Below are positions 1 to 7,381 of a DNA stretch of 19,971 nt, one piece after another. The notes under the pieces were generated by a model, which worked only from the letters and a program-made list of their open reading frames with translations, did no database searches and was not told where the DNA came from. The position numbers and the translations under genes were made by a program. Positions within the stretch are counted from its first letter, which is position 1; every line of letters begins with the position of its first letter. The stretch is from Bacillota bacterium (GTDB lineage Bacteria > Bacillota > Clostridia > Tissierellales > Peptoniphilaceae): contig JAEZZB010000122.1 in assembly GCA_023442495.1 (NCBI GenBank), forward strand, positions 1 to 19,971, given 5' to 3'.

Positions 1-291
1 TCAATTATTTTAGTGGAAAGGGCAATGCGACTATTTAATAAATACAAATTTAATCAAAATATAAGATCATTAGGAATACGTGCAATAAATCTTTGTGACA
101 TCCACAGTACACAAATTGATATATTTGCAATAGAAGAGAAAATGGTCAAAAAAACTAATCTAGACAGAGCATTATATGAAATTAGAGATAAATATGGCAA
201 GAAAGCAATTACATTTGCATCATTGAAAGACAACAAAAAATTGCCATCGGAACTTCAAGAAATATACACATTGCCAATATCTAGAATGTGA
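1..291 (+). CDS. Y-family DNA polymerase (DinB/UmuC-like), C-terminal fragment
   Basis: The reading frame is open from base 1, so this is the 3' end of a gene that starts outside the window. The roughly 96 visible residues correspond to the little-finger domain and tail of a translesion polymerase. They align by eye with the C-terminus of the complete DinB-like protein at 7382-8593: both share an IRAINL segment, followed by a clamp-binding-like motif (QIDIF here, QTNLF there) and an ITFxSL segment near the end. Such polymerases copy past damaged bases and dock on the sliding clamp through a QxxLF-type peptide. The two tails clearly differ, so this is a paralogue and not a recent duplicate. 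The catalytic palm lies outside the window, so I cannot say whether the full gene is intact. Confidence 0.8.
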   Translation, partial: SIILVERAMRLFNKYKFNQNIRSLGIRAINLCDIHSTQIDIFAIEEKMVKKTNLDRALYEIRDKYGKKAITFASLKDNKKLPSELQEIYTLPISRM

Positions 292-512
292 GAGAAAATA
301 AAATTGAAATAAGAGAAATTATGAAAAGAGTTGATTTTGGGGATATAATTTATTATTTTTATAATTTTAGATTAATTCCTATAAATAACAGGAAGAAATA
401 TAGAATTATCAAATTATTTATATGCTTTTTATTACCTAATGGAATAATAAATTCTTTATATAATCCTTGTAAACAACAGATACTATTGGCGTTATTTTAT
501 AACCTTGATTAA
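288..512 (+). CDS. Possible small hypothetical protein (74 aa) overlapping the polymerase stop
   Basis: An open frame starts at a GTG that overlaps the TGA stop of the preceding polymerase gene, an arrangement that could allow coupled translation. The product would be basic with a hydrophobic middle (IIKLFICFLLPNGII) and no motif I recognise. There is no Shine-Dalgarno sequence apart from the purine-rich end of the upstream gene, and a chance open frame of this length is not rare in DNA this AT-rich. Small YolD-like proteins sometimes follow Y-family polymerases, but I see no convincing YolD similarity. It may not be a real gene. Confidence 0.22.
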   Translation: MRENKIEIREIMKRVDFGDIIYYFYNFRLIPINNRKKYRIIKLFICFLLPNGIINSLYNPCKQQILLALFYNLD

Positions 513-772
513 TCAAAATTCACTCCTATCTTTGTGATGTCTGGTCAATATAGTATTCTATACTTAGCATTTTTACTGAAGTATGTATAAGAAAAACATT
601 TTTTTATTCTATTTTTCTCGTATGTAGATATTATAATTTATATATCATGTATTTTTTTACATAAATTTAAAAAGGAATAATACATTATAATATTAAGAAT
701 AATAACTTATATCGATTAACAATAAAATATCAAACGGAATTTAATTATATTATACTATTTTAAAAATATATG

Positions 773-801
773 ACGATTAGAGAAACTAATCGTTTTTTTT
801 T
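773..801 (+). terminator. Rho-independent terminator upstream of the PTS operon
   Basis: The 8-bp stem ACGATTAG (773-780) pairs with CTAATCGT (786-793) around an AGAAA loop and runs straight into nine T residues (793-801). It would stop + strand transcripts from the upstream polymerase region, or a short RNA started around 690, before the PTS regulator gene. Confidence 0.75.
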
Positions 802-852
802 ATGAAAATGTAATATTATTTAGATTATTATCAAAAAAAAAATAATATAAAT

Positions 853-942
853 TGTCTTTATAATAAATAGTACAATACACTTCCGAAACATAGAACTTAT
901 TAACTCTTTTCATATTATTAATTGAGTGATATTGTAAAGACA
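853..942 (+). promoter_or_regulatory. Long-range leader hairpin ending at the regulator's ribosome binding site
   Basis: TGTCTTTATAATA (853-865) can pair with TATTGTAAAGACA (930-942): 13 base pairs with one G-U, enclosing 64 bases. The 3' arm ends where the Shine-Dalgarno AGGTGG (942-947) begins, so folding could affect translation initiation. At DNA level the TGTCTTTA/TAAAGACA halves could instead be paired operator half-sites for the PRD regulator. The sequence shows the pairing. Any regulatory role is inferred. Confidence 0.35.
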
Positions 943-952
943 GGTGGTAATC

Positions 953-2935
953 ATGGATAAGAAAAAAGCCGAAATGTGTATATATCTTCATAAAAAAAGA
1001 GAAATACGATTAGATGATGTATCAAAAAAATTTAATAAAACTAATAGAGCAGTAAGAAATGATATTGAAGAAATTAATATTTTTTTAAGAAAAATATCAC
1101 CTAAGAGTATTAATGTTGTAAATGGAGTTGTTTACGCTAAATATAAAGATATTAATATCAAAAAATATTTAAATAATCTTGATTATTACGAGTATACATT
1201 GGATTCTACTGAAAGAAGTGTAGTCATTATTTTGTATGCAATGACAAAGAAGAAGATGTTTACGATTAATGATTTATTAAAATTTATGAAAGTTTCTAGA
1301 TCTACAGTAATGAAAGATGTCAATAAAGTTAAAACGTTTATCAGTATATATAATTTTGAAATAATTTCATTAACTGCTAAAGGTATTGAGCTTAATCAAA
1401 TAAATTCCAAATACAAATTTGATTTAATAATCGATTTATTAAAATTTGATTTGGATAATGTTATAAGATTTTTTAATCAAAATGAATATTTAGATTTAAA
1501 TATTAAAAAGATATTTTTTAAAGAATATATCAGTTTAATTGATGATGTTTTAGAATTGGTTCAGAAGAATAGTAATAAGAAGCTAACAGAATATTCATAT
1601 AATATATTGAAATATTTTTTATCAATATTTTTGCTACTATTAGAAAATAATGAAGAAACTAATAGCAATGAGGGTTTCTATAGTAAAGACTATTTTAATT
1701 CCCAATTAGTGAGCATATTACAATCTAAACTAAATATTACGATAAATGAAATTGATAAACATATACTAAGGCGATTATTGGACAGTCTAAACTTTGAAAA
1801 TAAAGAGTATAAAAATACTGACTTGCCAATGATTCAAATATTAACAAGAAAGTTTATTGAAGATATATCAGAAAAAATATCAATAGATTTGAATTTTGAT
1901 GAAGAATTATTAAAAAATCTATCCAAGCATCTTTCATCAATATTAAATGTTAATACTGAAAAGTTGGATGAATATAGTTATATTAATGAGATTATAAATG
2001 ATTATCCAAGTTTATATATTACTGTAAAAGACTCTTTAGGAGAAATTAATAGCATATCTAATAAAAAATTAAATGATACTGAAATTAGTTTTATATTGAT
2101 ATATTTGATAGCAGCAATTGAAAAACAAAAAAATTTAATAAAAAATATAAATATTTTGATTGTCTGTGCAGAAGGGATAGGTACATCTTATTTTATTAAA
2201 GAAAAAATAAAAAATGTAGTTCCATATTCAAATATTTATATTTCAACTACTCAGAATTATAAAACATTTTTAGAAAATGAAACTATAGATTTAGTTTTTT
2301 CTAATGTTAAAATAAGTGATAATTTTGATTATTTATATATTAAAAACATTTTAGACGATTCTTTTATTGAAGAATTATTAAAAGAAATAGATGAAATTAA
2401 GTTAAATAAAATAACTTCAATGTCTAAAAAAGCAGAATTATATGATATTAGTGAAAAAACTAAAGAGTTAGATAATAAATTAGCTTTAACTAATATTTTG
2501 AAACCAGAAAATATGAGATTTGGAATTGAAGCTAAAGACTGGAAAGATTCAATATATAAGAGTTCTGAAATTCTCTTAGAAAAAGAATACATTGAAAAGG
2601 AATATATTGATGCAATGATTCAAAATATTGAAGACTATGGTCCATATATTGTTGTATCAAAAGGGGTTGCTATTCCTCATGCAAGCAGTGAAAAAGGTGT
2701 AAATAAGACGGCTATGAGCTTAATAAAGCTTAAAAGACCTGTTAATTTTGGAGTTGAAGAGCTTGATCCAGTAGAATTTGTGATTTGCCTATCATCTATT
2801 AATAATGAACATTTTTATGCGTTTTTCGATTTGGTGAATGGTCTTCAAAATAAGAAAATTAAAAATGATTTTAATAATTCAATCAACTCTAAAGAAATGG
2901 AGTTGGTCTTAAGAAAAATGGAGGAGTTAACATAA
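953..2935 (+). CDS. PRD-containing transcriptional regulator with EIIB and EIIA domains (BglG/MtlR type)
   Basis: This 660-residue regulator probably senses PTS phosphorylation state and controls the operon it heads. Domains in order are an N-terminal helix-turn-helix (about 5-47), a second HTH (about 88-145), two PRD domains (about 165-280 and 285-393), a galactitol-type EIIB domain (about 398-480) with P-loop cysteine C405 in ILIVCAEGIGTS, and a fructose-type EIIA domain (about 515-655) with phospho-histidine H576 in AIPHAS. Such proteins are DNA-binding activators, not RNA antiterminators, despite the BglG label. Several canonical PRD histidines appear lost: PRD2 keeps H326, but the usual histidine near residue 384 is tyrosine, so control may rest on C405 and H576. 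I chose ATG 953 because the upstream in-frame GTG at 944 lies inside the Shine-Dalgarno AGGTGG. The TAA overlaps the next ATG by one base. Confidence 0.88.
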   Translation: MDKKKAEMCIYLHKKREIRLDDVSKKFNKTNRAVRNDIEEINIFLRKISPKSINVVNGVVYAKYKDINIKKYLNNLDYYEYTLDSTERSVVIILYAMTKKKMFTINDLLKFMKVSRSTVMKDVNKVKTFISIYNFEIISLTAKGIELNQINSKYKFDLIIDLLKFDLDNVIRFFNQNEYLDLNIKKIFFKEYISLIDDVLELVQKNSNKKLTEYSYNILKYFLSIFLLLLENNEETNSNEGFYSKDYFNSQLVSILQSKLNITINEIDKHILRRLLDSLNFENKEYKNTDLPMIQILTRKFIEDISEKISIDLNFDEELLKNLSKHLSSILNVNTEKLDEYSYINEIINDYPSLYITVKDSLGEINSISNKKLNDTEISFILIYLIAAIEKQKNLIKNINILIVCAEGIGTSYFIKEKIKNVVPYSNIYISTTQNYKTFLENETIDLVFSNVKISDNFDYLYIKNILDDSFIEELLKEIDEIKLNKITSMSKKAELYDISEKTKELDNKLALTNILKPENMRFGIEAKDWKDSIYKSSEILLEKEYIEKEYIDAMIQNIEDYGPYIVVSKGVAIPHASSEKGVNKTAMSLIKLKRPVNFGVEELDPVEFVICLSSINNEHFYAFFDLVNGLQNKKIKNDFNNSINSKEMELVLRKMEELT

Positions 2936-3567
2936 TGAAAGTTGAAGATGTACAAAAAGTAACAGTAATACTTCGAGGTTACAATTATAATCAAGTAAAA
3001 ACAATTGCTGAAGCAATGTTAAAGTCTAATATTAGATCAATGGAAATTACAACGAATTCTCCAGATGCATTCGAAACAGCAAAAAAAATAGCATCAGAAT
3101 ATAAAGATATTTTTGTAGGCTTAGGTACTATTCTCAATTCGAAACATGTGGAAAAAGCTATTGAAGCAAATGTAGATTTTATTTTAACACCTATTATTTT
3201 AGATAAAGAAAATATAGAAAAATGCAGAAAAAATGGCATAGTTACCGTAATATCGGCACTTACACCTTCAGAAATTAATTTAGTGAGAAATTATAATGCC
3301 GATATTATTAAAATTTTTCCTGCAAAAAATGTGGGCTATGACTATGCTAAGGCCGTTAAAGCTCCATTAGGTCAAAAAATAAAATTAATGGCTGTCGGTG
3401 GCGTAAATAAAGACAATGCCAAAGCGTTTATGAATGGAGGATATGACTATTTAGGAGTTGGTTCTAGTATGTTTAATCATGAAGATATTGTAAATGGAAA
3501 TATAGATAATTTAGTAAAATCTTTGAAAGCATTTGAAGAAAAATTGGGAGTAAGTGATGGAGAATAA
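2935..3567 (+). CDS. dgoA: 2-dehydro-3-deoxy-6-phosphogalactonate (KDPGal) aldolase
   Basis: This 210-residue class I aldolase of the KDPG/KDPGal family splits a 2-keto-3-deoxy-6-phospho sugar acid into pyruvate and glyceraldehyde-3-phosphate in the cytoplasm. Visible hallmarks are the ILRG segment (12-15), catalytic Glu37 in MEIT, the GLGT loop (62-65), the Schiff-base Lys126 in IIKIFPA, and the C-terminal AVGGV and GVGSSMF phosphate-site strands. After the glutamate the sequence reads NSP, as I recall for DgoA (EIPLNSP), rather than the RTP of Eda. This favours the galactonate isomer and fits the neighbouring DgoD-like dehydratase. Start ATG 2935 overlaps the regulator stop (TAATG) and is preceded by GGAGGAG. 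The 3' end overlaps the EIIA gene by 11 bases, which suggests coupled translation. The symbol is assigned by family and context. An Eda-like specificity cannot be excluded. Confidence 0.85.
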   Translation: MKVEDVQKVTVILRGYNYNQVKTIAEAMLKSNIRSMEITTNSPDAFETAKKIASEYKDIFVGLGTILNSKHVEKAIEANVDFILTPIILDKENIEKCRKNGIVTVISALTPSEINLVRNYNADIIKIFPAKNVGYDYAKAVKAPLGQKIKLMAVGGVNKDNAKAFMNGGYDYLGVGSSMFNHEDIVNGNIDNLVKSLKAFEEKLGVSDGE

Positions 3568-4024
3568 TTATTTTGATGAAAACTTTGTTTTTACAGATGT
3601 AGAATCGGAAAATTATGAAGAACTATTAAAAATATTATCTAATAGTTTAGTTGAAAGAAATATTGTGAAGGAAGTATATACTGACAAGCTTTTAGAAAGA
3701 GAGCATAATTATCCGACAGGATTAGAATGTGGTGAAATTAATGTTGCTGTTCCACATTCAGAGCATATTTACGTAAATGATGACAAAGTAGTAGTAGCAA
3801 CATTGAAACATCCAATAATGTTTCACAAGATGGATGAGCCAAGCGATAAAATACCAGTATCAATAATATTTATGCTAGTTGTTGCTGAATCAAAAGCACA
3901 TTTAGAATTATTACAAAAAGTTTTTGGTGCAATTCAAAGTCAAGAGTTTCTAAAAGAAATGTTAGAAACAAAGGACAAAGATAAGTTAACAAATTTATTA
4001 AAAAATAATTTTATAGGAGGATAG
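3557..4024 (+). CDS. PTS EIIA component, galactitol/fructose type
   Basis: This 155-residue cytoplasmic phosphocarrier takes phosphate from HPr and passes it to the EIIB encoded next. The fold is the fructose/mannitol-type EIIA, with the active histidine H67 in AVPHSEH and a C-terminal helical region (LLQKVFGAIQSQEFLKEML) typical of the family. I take ATG 3557 over the overlapping GTG 3554, because GGGAG at 3546-3550 sits 6 bases before the ATG but only 3 before the GTG. The start lies within the end of the aldolase gene, and the stop is one base from the EIIB start. It is a separate subunit, distinct from the EIIA domain fused in the regulator. Confidence 0.88.
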   Translation: MENNYFDENFVFTDVESENYEELLKILSNSLVERNIVKEVYTDKLLEREHNYPTGLECGEINVAVPHSEHIYVNDDKVVVATLKHPIMFHKMDEPSDKIPVSIIFMLVVAESKAHLELLQKVFGAIQSQEFLKEMLETKDKDKLTNLLKNNFIGG

Positions 4025-4025
4025 T

Positions 4026-4304
4026 ATGAAAAGAGTTTTAGTAGCTTGTGGTAATGGGGTAGCAACATCAACAATGGTTGCTTCAAAGGTGAGAGAATAT
4101 TTAAAAGAAAATAATATTGCGGCACAAGTTGAACAATGTAAATTGTTAGAAATACCATCTAAACAAGATGCATATGATTTAATAATCGCTACCGGTAAAT
4201 ATGATAATACTAGTGTTACTAAGCCTGTTATAAGTGGAATGCCATTACTAACGGGAATTGGTGCTACAAAAGTATTGGAAGAAGTAAAAGAAAAATTATT
4301 ATAG
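4026..4304 (+). CDS. PTS EIIB component, galactitol family
   Basis: This 92-residue cytoplasmic EIIB receives phosphate from EIIA on Cys8 of the P-loop VACGNGVATS and transfers it to the substrate bound by EIIC. The length and the CGxGVATS loop are typical of stand-alone GatB-like subunits. A strong site, TAGGAGG (4014-4020), precedes the ATG. The TAG stop overlaps the AGGAGGAG ribosome binding site of the EIIC gene, so the three PTS genes are tightly co-translated. Confidence 0.9.
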   Translation: MKRVLVACGNGVATSTMVASKVREYLKENNIAAQVEQCKLLEIPSKQDAYDLIIATGKYDNTSVTKPVISGMPLLTGIGATKVLEEVKEKLL

Positions 4305-4313
4305 GAGGAGTAT

Positions 4314-5672
4314 ATGGATTTTGTATATAACGCGTTTCAATCTTTAATGGGTGCTGGACCATATGTATTATTACCATTGATTATCACAATAGTTGGTTTA
4401 GCATTTAAAATGAAACTATCAAAAGCTTTTCGTTCAGGATTAACTGTAGGAATCGGTTTTGTTGGAATTAAGCTTGTTATTGATATGTTAGCTGCAAATA
4501 TTGGACCAGCTTCAAAAGCCATGGTTGAAAATTTTGGATTAAATCTAGATATCATAGATGTTGGTTGGGGTGCAATTGCATCAGTAACTTGGGCGTCACC
4601 AATTATTCCTGTTTTAATAGGGGTAATATTTTTAACTAATTTATTGATGTTAATTACAAATACTACAGATACACTAGACGTTGATATTTGGAACTATCAT
4701 CATATGGCAATAGTTGGCTGTCTATTGTACTTTTTAACAAATAATTTATTGATAGCTGCATTATCAGCATTCGTTATGGCATTTATAACATTTAAGTTAT
4801 CAGACTGGACTAGCCCGCTGATTGAAAAATACTTTGGGATTCCAAATGTATCATTACCAACAATGTCATTCTTATCGACAGCCGTTATTGCATATCCGAT
4901 GAACTGGATTATTGATAGAATACCAGGAATTAATAAAATAAATTTCAAAATTAGTAATGCTCAAAAATATTTAGGAGTATTCGGTGAACAAACTATTTTA
5001 GGATTTATACTGGGTTGTGGTATAGGTTTATTAGCTAAATATTCAGTATGGGATATTATTAATCTAGGCGTTCACATGTCTGCTGTAATGGTTCTAATTC
5101 CTAAAATGACCGCTTTATTTGTAGAAGGGCTGATGCCAATTTCTGAAGCAGCTACAGAATTTACTAAAAATAAATTTAAAAATAGAAATTTCCTTATTGG
5201 TCTAGACGCTGCTGTTGTTGTCGGTGATAGTACCGTAATAACTACTGCGTTAATAGTAATACCTCTAACAATCTTATTATCAGCTATTTTACCAGGAAAT
5301 AGAGTAATGCCATTTGCCGATTTAGCAGTAATAACATTCAGAGTTGCACTAATAGTAGCATTAACAAAAGGTAATTTGTTTAGATCAATATTAATGGGAG
5401 CATTTACGACAACTGCAATACTTTATGCTGGTACGGCAACTTCACCATATTTAACAGACTTTGCAGTTAATACAGGTCTAGATTTTGGTGGCCAATTAAT
5501 TTCATCATTCGCATCTGTTTCATTAACAGCTAGTTATATTGTATTTGAAGCATTTAGATCAAAACCATATATTTTTGTACCACTATTAATAGTAGCATTA
5601 GCTGTAATTTATGTGTTTGCTGAAAGAAAATATAAGAAATATAAACAAGGTAAAGAAAGTACAGAAATGTAG
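4314..5672 (+). CDS. PTS EIIC permease, galactitol family
   Basis: This 452-residue integral membrane permease has many hydrophobic segments along its length and a basic C-terminal tail (RKYKKYKQGK). The segment NTTDTLDVDIWNYHH (about residues 121-135) resembles the NVDIWNFWH signature of GatC-like EIIC proteins. It should carry a polyol or sugar acid across the membrane while EIIB phosphorylates it. Family membership does not fix the substrate: galactitol-family permeases handle hexitols, pentitols and other compounds. The operon context (DgoD and DgoA types, no galactitol-phosphate dehydrogenase, no tagatose enzymes) points to galactonate or a related aldonate rather than galactitol. The ATG follows AGGAGGAG at 4303-4310. 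Confidence 0.9.
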   Translation: MDFVYNAFQSLMGAGPYVLLPLIITIVGLAFKMKLSKAFRSGLTVGIGFVGIKLVIDMLAANIGPASKAMVENFGLNLDIIDVGWGAIASVTWASPIIPVLIGVIFLTNLLMLITNTTDTLDVDIWNYHHMAIVGCLLYFLTNNLLIAALSAFVMAFITFKLSDWTSPLIEKYFGIPNVSLPTMSFLSTAVIAYPMNWIIDRIPGINKINFKISNAQKYLGVFGEQTILGFILGCGIGLLAKYSVWDIINLGVHMSAVMVLIPKMTALFVEGLMPISEAATEFTKNKFKNRNFLIGLDAAVVVGDSTVITTALIVIPLTILLSAILPGNRVMPFADLAVITFRVALIVALTKGNLFRSILMGAFTTTAILYAGTATSPYLTDFAVNTGLDFGGQLISSFASVSLTASYIVFEAFRSKPYIFVPLLIVALAVIYVFAERKYKKYKQGKESTEM

Positions 5673-5680
5673 AGGTAAAA

Positions 5681-6829
5681 ATGAAAATTACTAATATTGA
5701 AGTTTTTGAAGTTAAACCTAGATGGATTTTTGTAAAATTAAGTACAGATGAAGGTATCTCTGGTTGGGGAGAAATGGTATCTGGTACGAGAACGAAAGCT
5801 GTGGTTAATGGTGCTAAAGAATGGGGAGAAAGAATTTTACTTGGAAGGGATCCCTTTGAAATTGAGAGATTATGGCAAGAAATGCATAGATCGTTCTTTA
5901 GAGGTGGTCCAATAGGCGGAACAATAGTTTCTGGGTTCGAAATGGCTTTATGGGATATTAAAGGAAAAGCTTTAGGGGTTCCGGTATGGCAACTATTAGG
6001 AGGAAAAGCTAGAGATAGAATTAAAGTATATTCTTGGATAGGTGGAGACAGACCTGCCGATGTAGTCGAACAAGCAAGAGATAGAGTAAATAGAGGATTT
6101 GATTCTATTAAAATGAATGCTACAGAAGAGTTGCATTATATTGATTCGTTTAAGAAAATAAAAGAGGTATCAGATAGAGTTAAAGCTTTACGTGATGAAT
6201 TTGGATATGATTTAAATATTGGTATAGATTTTCATGGTAGGGTTCATAAATCTATGGCAAAAGTATTGGTAAACGAGTTAAATCAATACAATCTAATGTT
6301 TTATGAAGAAGTAGTATTGCCAGAAAATGAAGAAGCATTTAAAGAAATATCTCAACATACCACCACACCACTTGCTACAGGTGAAAGATTATACACTAGA
6401 TGGGACTTTAAGAATATATTTAAAGAAGGCGTCATTGATATTATTCAACCTGATATTGCCTTAGTAGGCGGAATTTTAGAACTAAAAAAAATAGCTGCCA
6501 TAGCTGAAGCTCATGATATGGCAGTTGCACCTCACGCTCCTTATGGTCCGATTGCTTTAGCAGCAACTTTACAAGTCGATGTATGTACGCCTAATGTGTT
6601 TATTCAAGAACAATCATTAGGTATACATTATAATAAAGGATTTGATTTATTAGATTTTGTAAAAAATAAAGAAATTTTTGAATATAAAGCTGGATATGTT
6701 AGCATACCTAATAAACCAGGTCTTGGTTTGGAACTTGATGAAGATAAAATAAGAGAAGTTTCTGCAGAAGGACTAGTTTGGACAAATCCGAGATGGAAAA
6801 ACTATGATGGAACAGTAGCTGAATGGTAA
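5681..6829 (+). CDS. dgoD: D-galactonate dehydratase, enolase superfamily (DgoD type)
   Basis: This 382-residue protein matches E. coli DgoD, as I remember it, in length and along most of its sequence. It keeps RGGPI, ALWDIKGK, SWIGGDRPADV, the end PGLGLELDE and the final VAEW. All catalytic positions are at the E. coli numbers: metal ligands D183, E209 and E235, and acid/base residues H185 (DFHGR) and H285 (APHAPYGP). The reaction removes water from an aldonate to give the 2-keto-3-deoxy acid. Oddities are VV after the second metal ligand (YEEVVLPE, where EEP is usual) and HAP for HCP, both near the active site. With a PTS upstream and no kinase gene, the real substrate may be the 6-phosphate. 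That is inference, and classical DgoD acts on free galactonate. AGAGGT at 5671-5676 precedes the start. Confidence 0.88.
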   Translation: MKITNIEVFEVKPRWIFVKLSTDEGISGWGEMVSGTRTKAVVNGAKEWGERILLGRDPFEIERLWQEMHRSFFRGGPIGGTIVSGFEMALWDIKGKALGVPVWQLLGGKARDRIKVYSWIGGDRPADVVEQARDRVNRGFDSIKMNATEELHYIDSFKKIKEVSDRVKALRDEFGYDLNIGIDFHGRVHKSMAKVLVNELNQYNLMFYEEVVLPENEEAFKEISQHTTTPLATGERLYTRWDFKNIFKEGVIDIIQPDIALVGGILELKKIAAIAEAHDMAVAPHAPYGPIALAATLQVDVCTPNVFIQEQSLGIHYNKGFDLLDFVKNKEIFEYKAGYVSIPNKPGLGLELDEDKIREVSAEGLVWTNPRWKNYDGTVAEW

Positions 6830-6832
6830 TAT

Positions 6833-7237
6833 ATGTTTGAAAATATTGACAAAGGAAAAAATAGAAAAAATGCAATAATTGGTTTGATTTTAATCGCCAT
6901 TCCTTTAATCCTTTATATTAATAACAACAAATTGAAACTTCCCAAAATAGAAGAAATTAAATATATAGAGATTATTAAGGATGAAAAAGTTATTGAAAAA
7001 GTAGAAAATATCGATGAAATCAATAATATTTTAGATGATTTAGATAATATTCATAAAAGTTATTTAGTACTAGGAAATGACCCGACAAAACATCTTTTAG
7101 AATTGAAAATTACACGGGATAATAAAAAAGAATATTTAGTTATTTTAAGAGATGCAACAGTAACATATAATGGTCATTTATATGATATTAGTCCTGAAAA
7201 ATATTATGAATTTATTGAAAAATATGCTAATAAATAG
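6833..7237 (+). CDS. Small membrane-anchored protein of unknown function at the operon end
   Basis: This 134-residue protein has a basic N-terminus (KGKNRKN), one hydrophobic segment (about 14-29, AIIGLILIAIPLILYI), and a hydrophilic, probably extracellular domain rich in Ile, Glu and Lys. The domain pattern (IKYIEIIKDEKVIEKVENIDEINNILDDL, then LELKITRDNKKEYLVILRDATVTYNG) suggests a small alpha/beta fold like the DUF5301-type domains of other Firmicutes, but I cannot confirm that. It starts 3 bases after the dehydratase stop with only a weak GAATGG as ribosome binding site, so translation may depend on coupling. No catalytic motif is visible. It could be an envelope protein that merely rides on the operon. 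Confidence 0.7.
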   Translation: MFENIDKGKNRKNAIIGLILIAIPLILYINNNKLKLPKIEEIKYIEIIKDEKVIEKVENIDEINNILDDLDNIHKSYLVLGNDPTKHLLELKITRDNKKEYLVILRDATVTYNGHLYDISPEKYYEFIEKYANK

Positions 7238-7268
7238 TTCGATAAAATATAAAATAAGGTAGCGTAAT

Positions 7269-7315
7269 ACAAAAAAAGTATTTGTATAGTATAATTATAT
7301 AGATACTTTTTTTGT
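7269..7315 (+). terminator. Operon terminator, probably bidirectional
   Basis: ACAAAAAAAGTAT (7269-7281) and ATACTTTTTTTGT (7303-7315) are a perfect 13-bp inverted repeat, and further A-T and G-U pairs continue into the loop. The A-run in one arm and T-run in the other mean it could stop transcription in both directions. It separates the PTS operon from the DinB-like gene. Confidence 0.7.
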
Positions 7316-7345
7316 GTATATTAAAGTATATTAAAGTATATTAAC
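7316..7345 (+). repeat. Three tandem copies of a 10-bp unit
   Basis: GTATATTAAA occurs at 7316-7325 and 7326-7335, then GTATATTAAC at 7336-7345. The helical-turn period could suit a protein binding array or supply -10-like elements for the polymerase gene downstream, but it is short and may be simple-sequence slippage. Confidence 0.5.
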
Positions 7346-7381
7346 CGTATTATTAGATTTACTTATAACATGGGAGGTCGG

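Larger units (their letters stand above)
513..952 (+). other. Intergenic region upstream of the PTS operon
   Basis: This 440-base AT-rich stretch has no convincing gene on either strand. It holds a Rho-independent terminator at 773-801 and a long-range inverted repeat at 853-942 just before the regulator start. A possible promoter is TTTACA (656-661) with TAATAC (678-683) at 16-bp spacing, or the TATAAT at 686-691, which would give a short RNA ending at the terminator. The operon promoter should lie between 801 and about 930. TACAAT at 871-876 is a candidate -10 element, but I see no good -35 at standard distance. I saw no catabolite-response (cre) element. Confidence 0.5.

Noticed and set aside
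944..952. GTG 944 as start of the regulator
   Set aside because: This codon lies inside the AGGTGG ribosome binding site. ATG 953 has correct spacing.
800..991. 63-codon open frame on the - strand
   Set aside because: It overlaps the regulator start and leader, has no ribosome binding site or recognisable motif, and AT-rich DNA explains its length.
953..2935. RNA-binding antiterminator of the LicT/BglG type
   Set aside because: There is no co-antiterminator RNA-binding domain. The N-terminus is helix-turn-helix and the protein has EIIB/EIIA domains, so it is a DNA-binding activator type.
7316..7345. Tandem 10-bp units considered as a CRISPR array or iterons
   Set aside because: There are only three units with no spacers and no replication or cas gene nearby.
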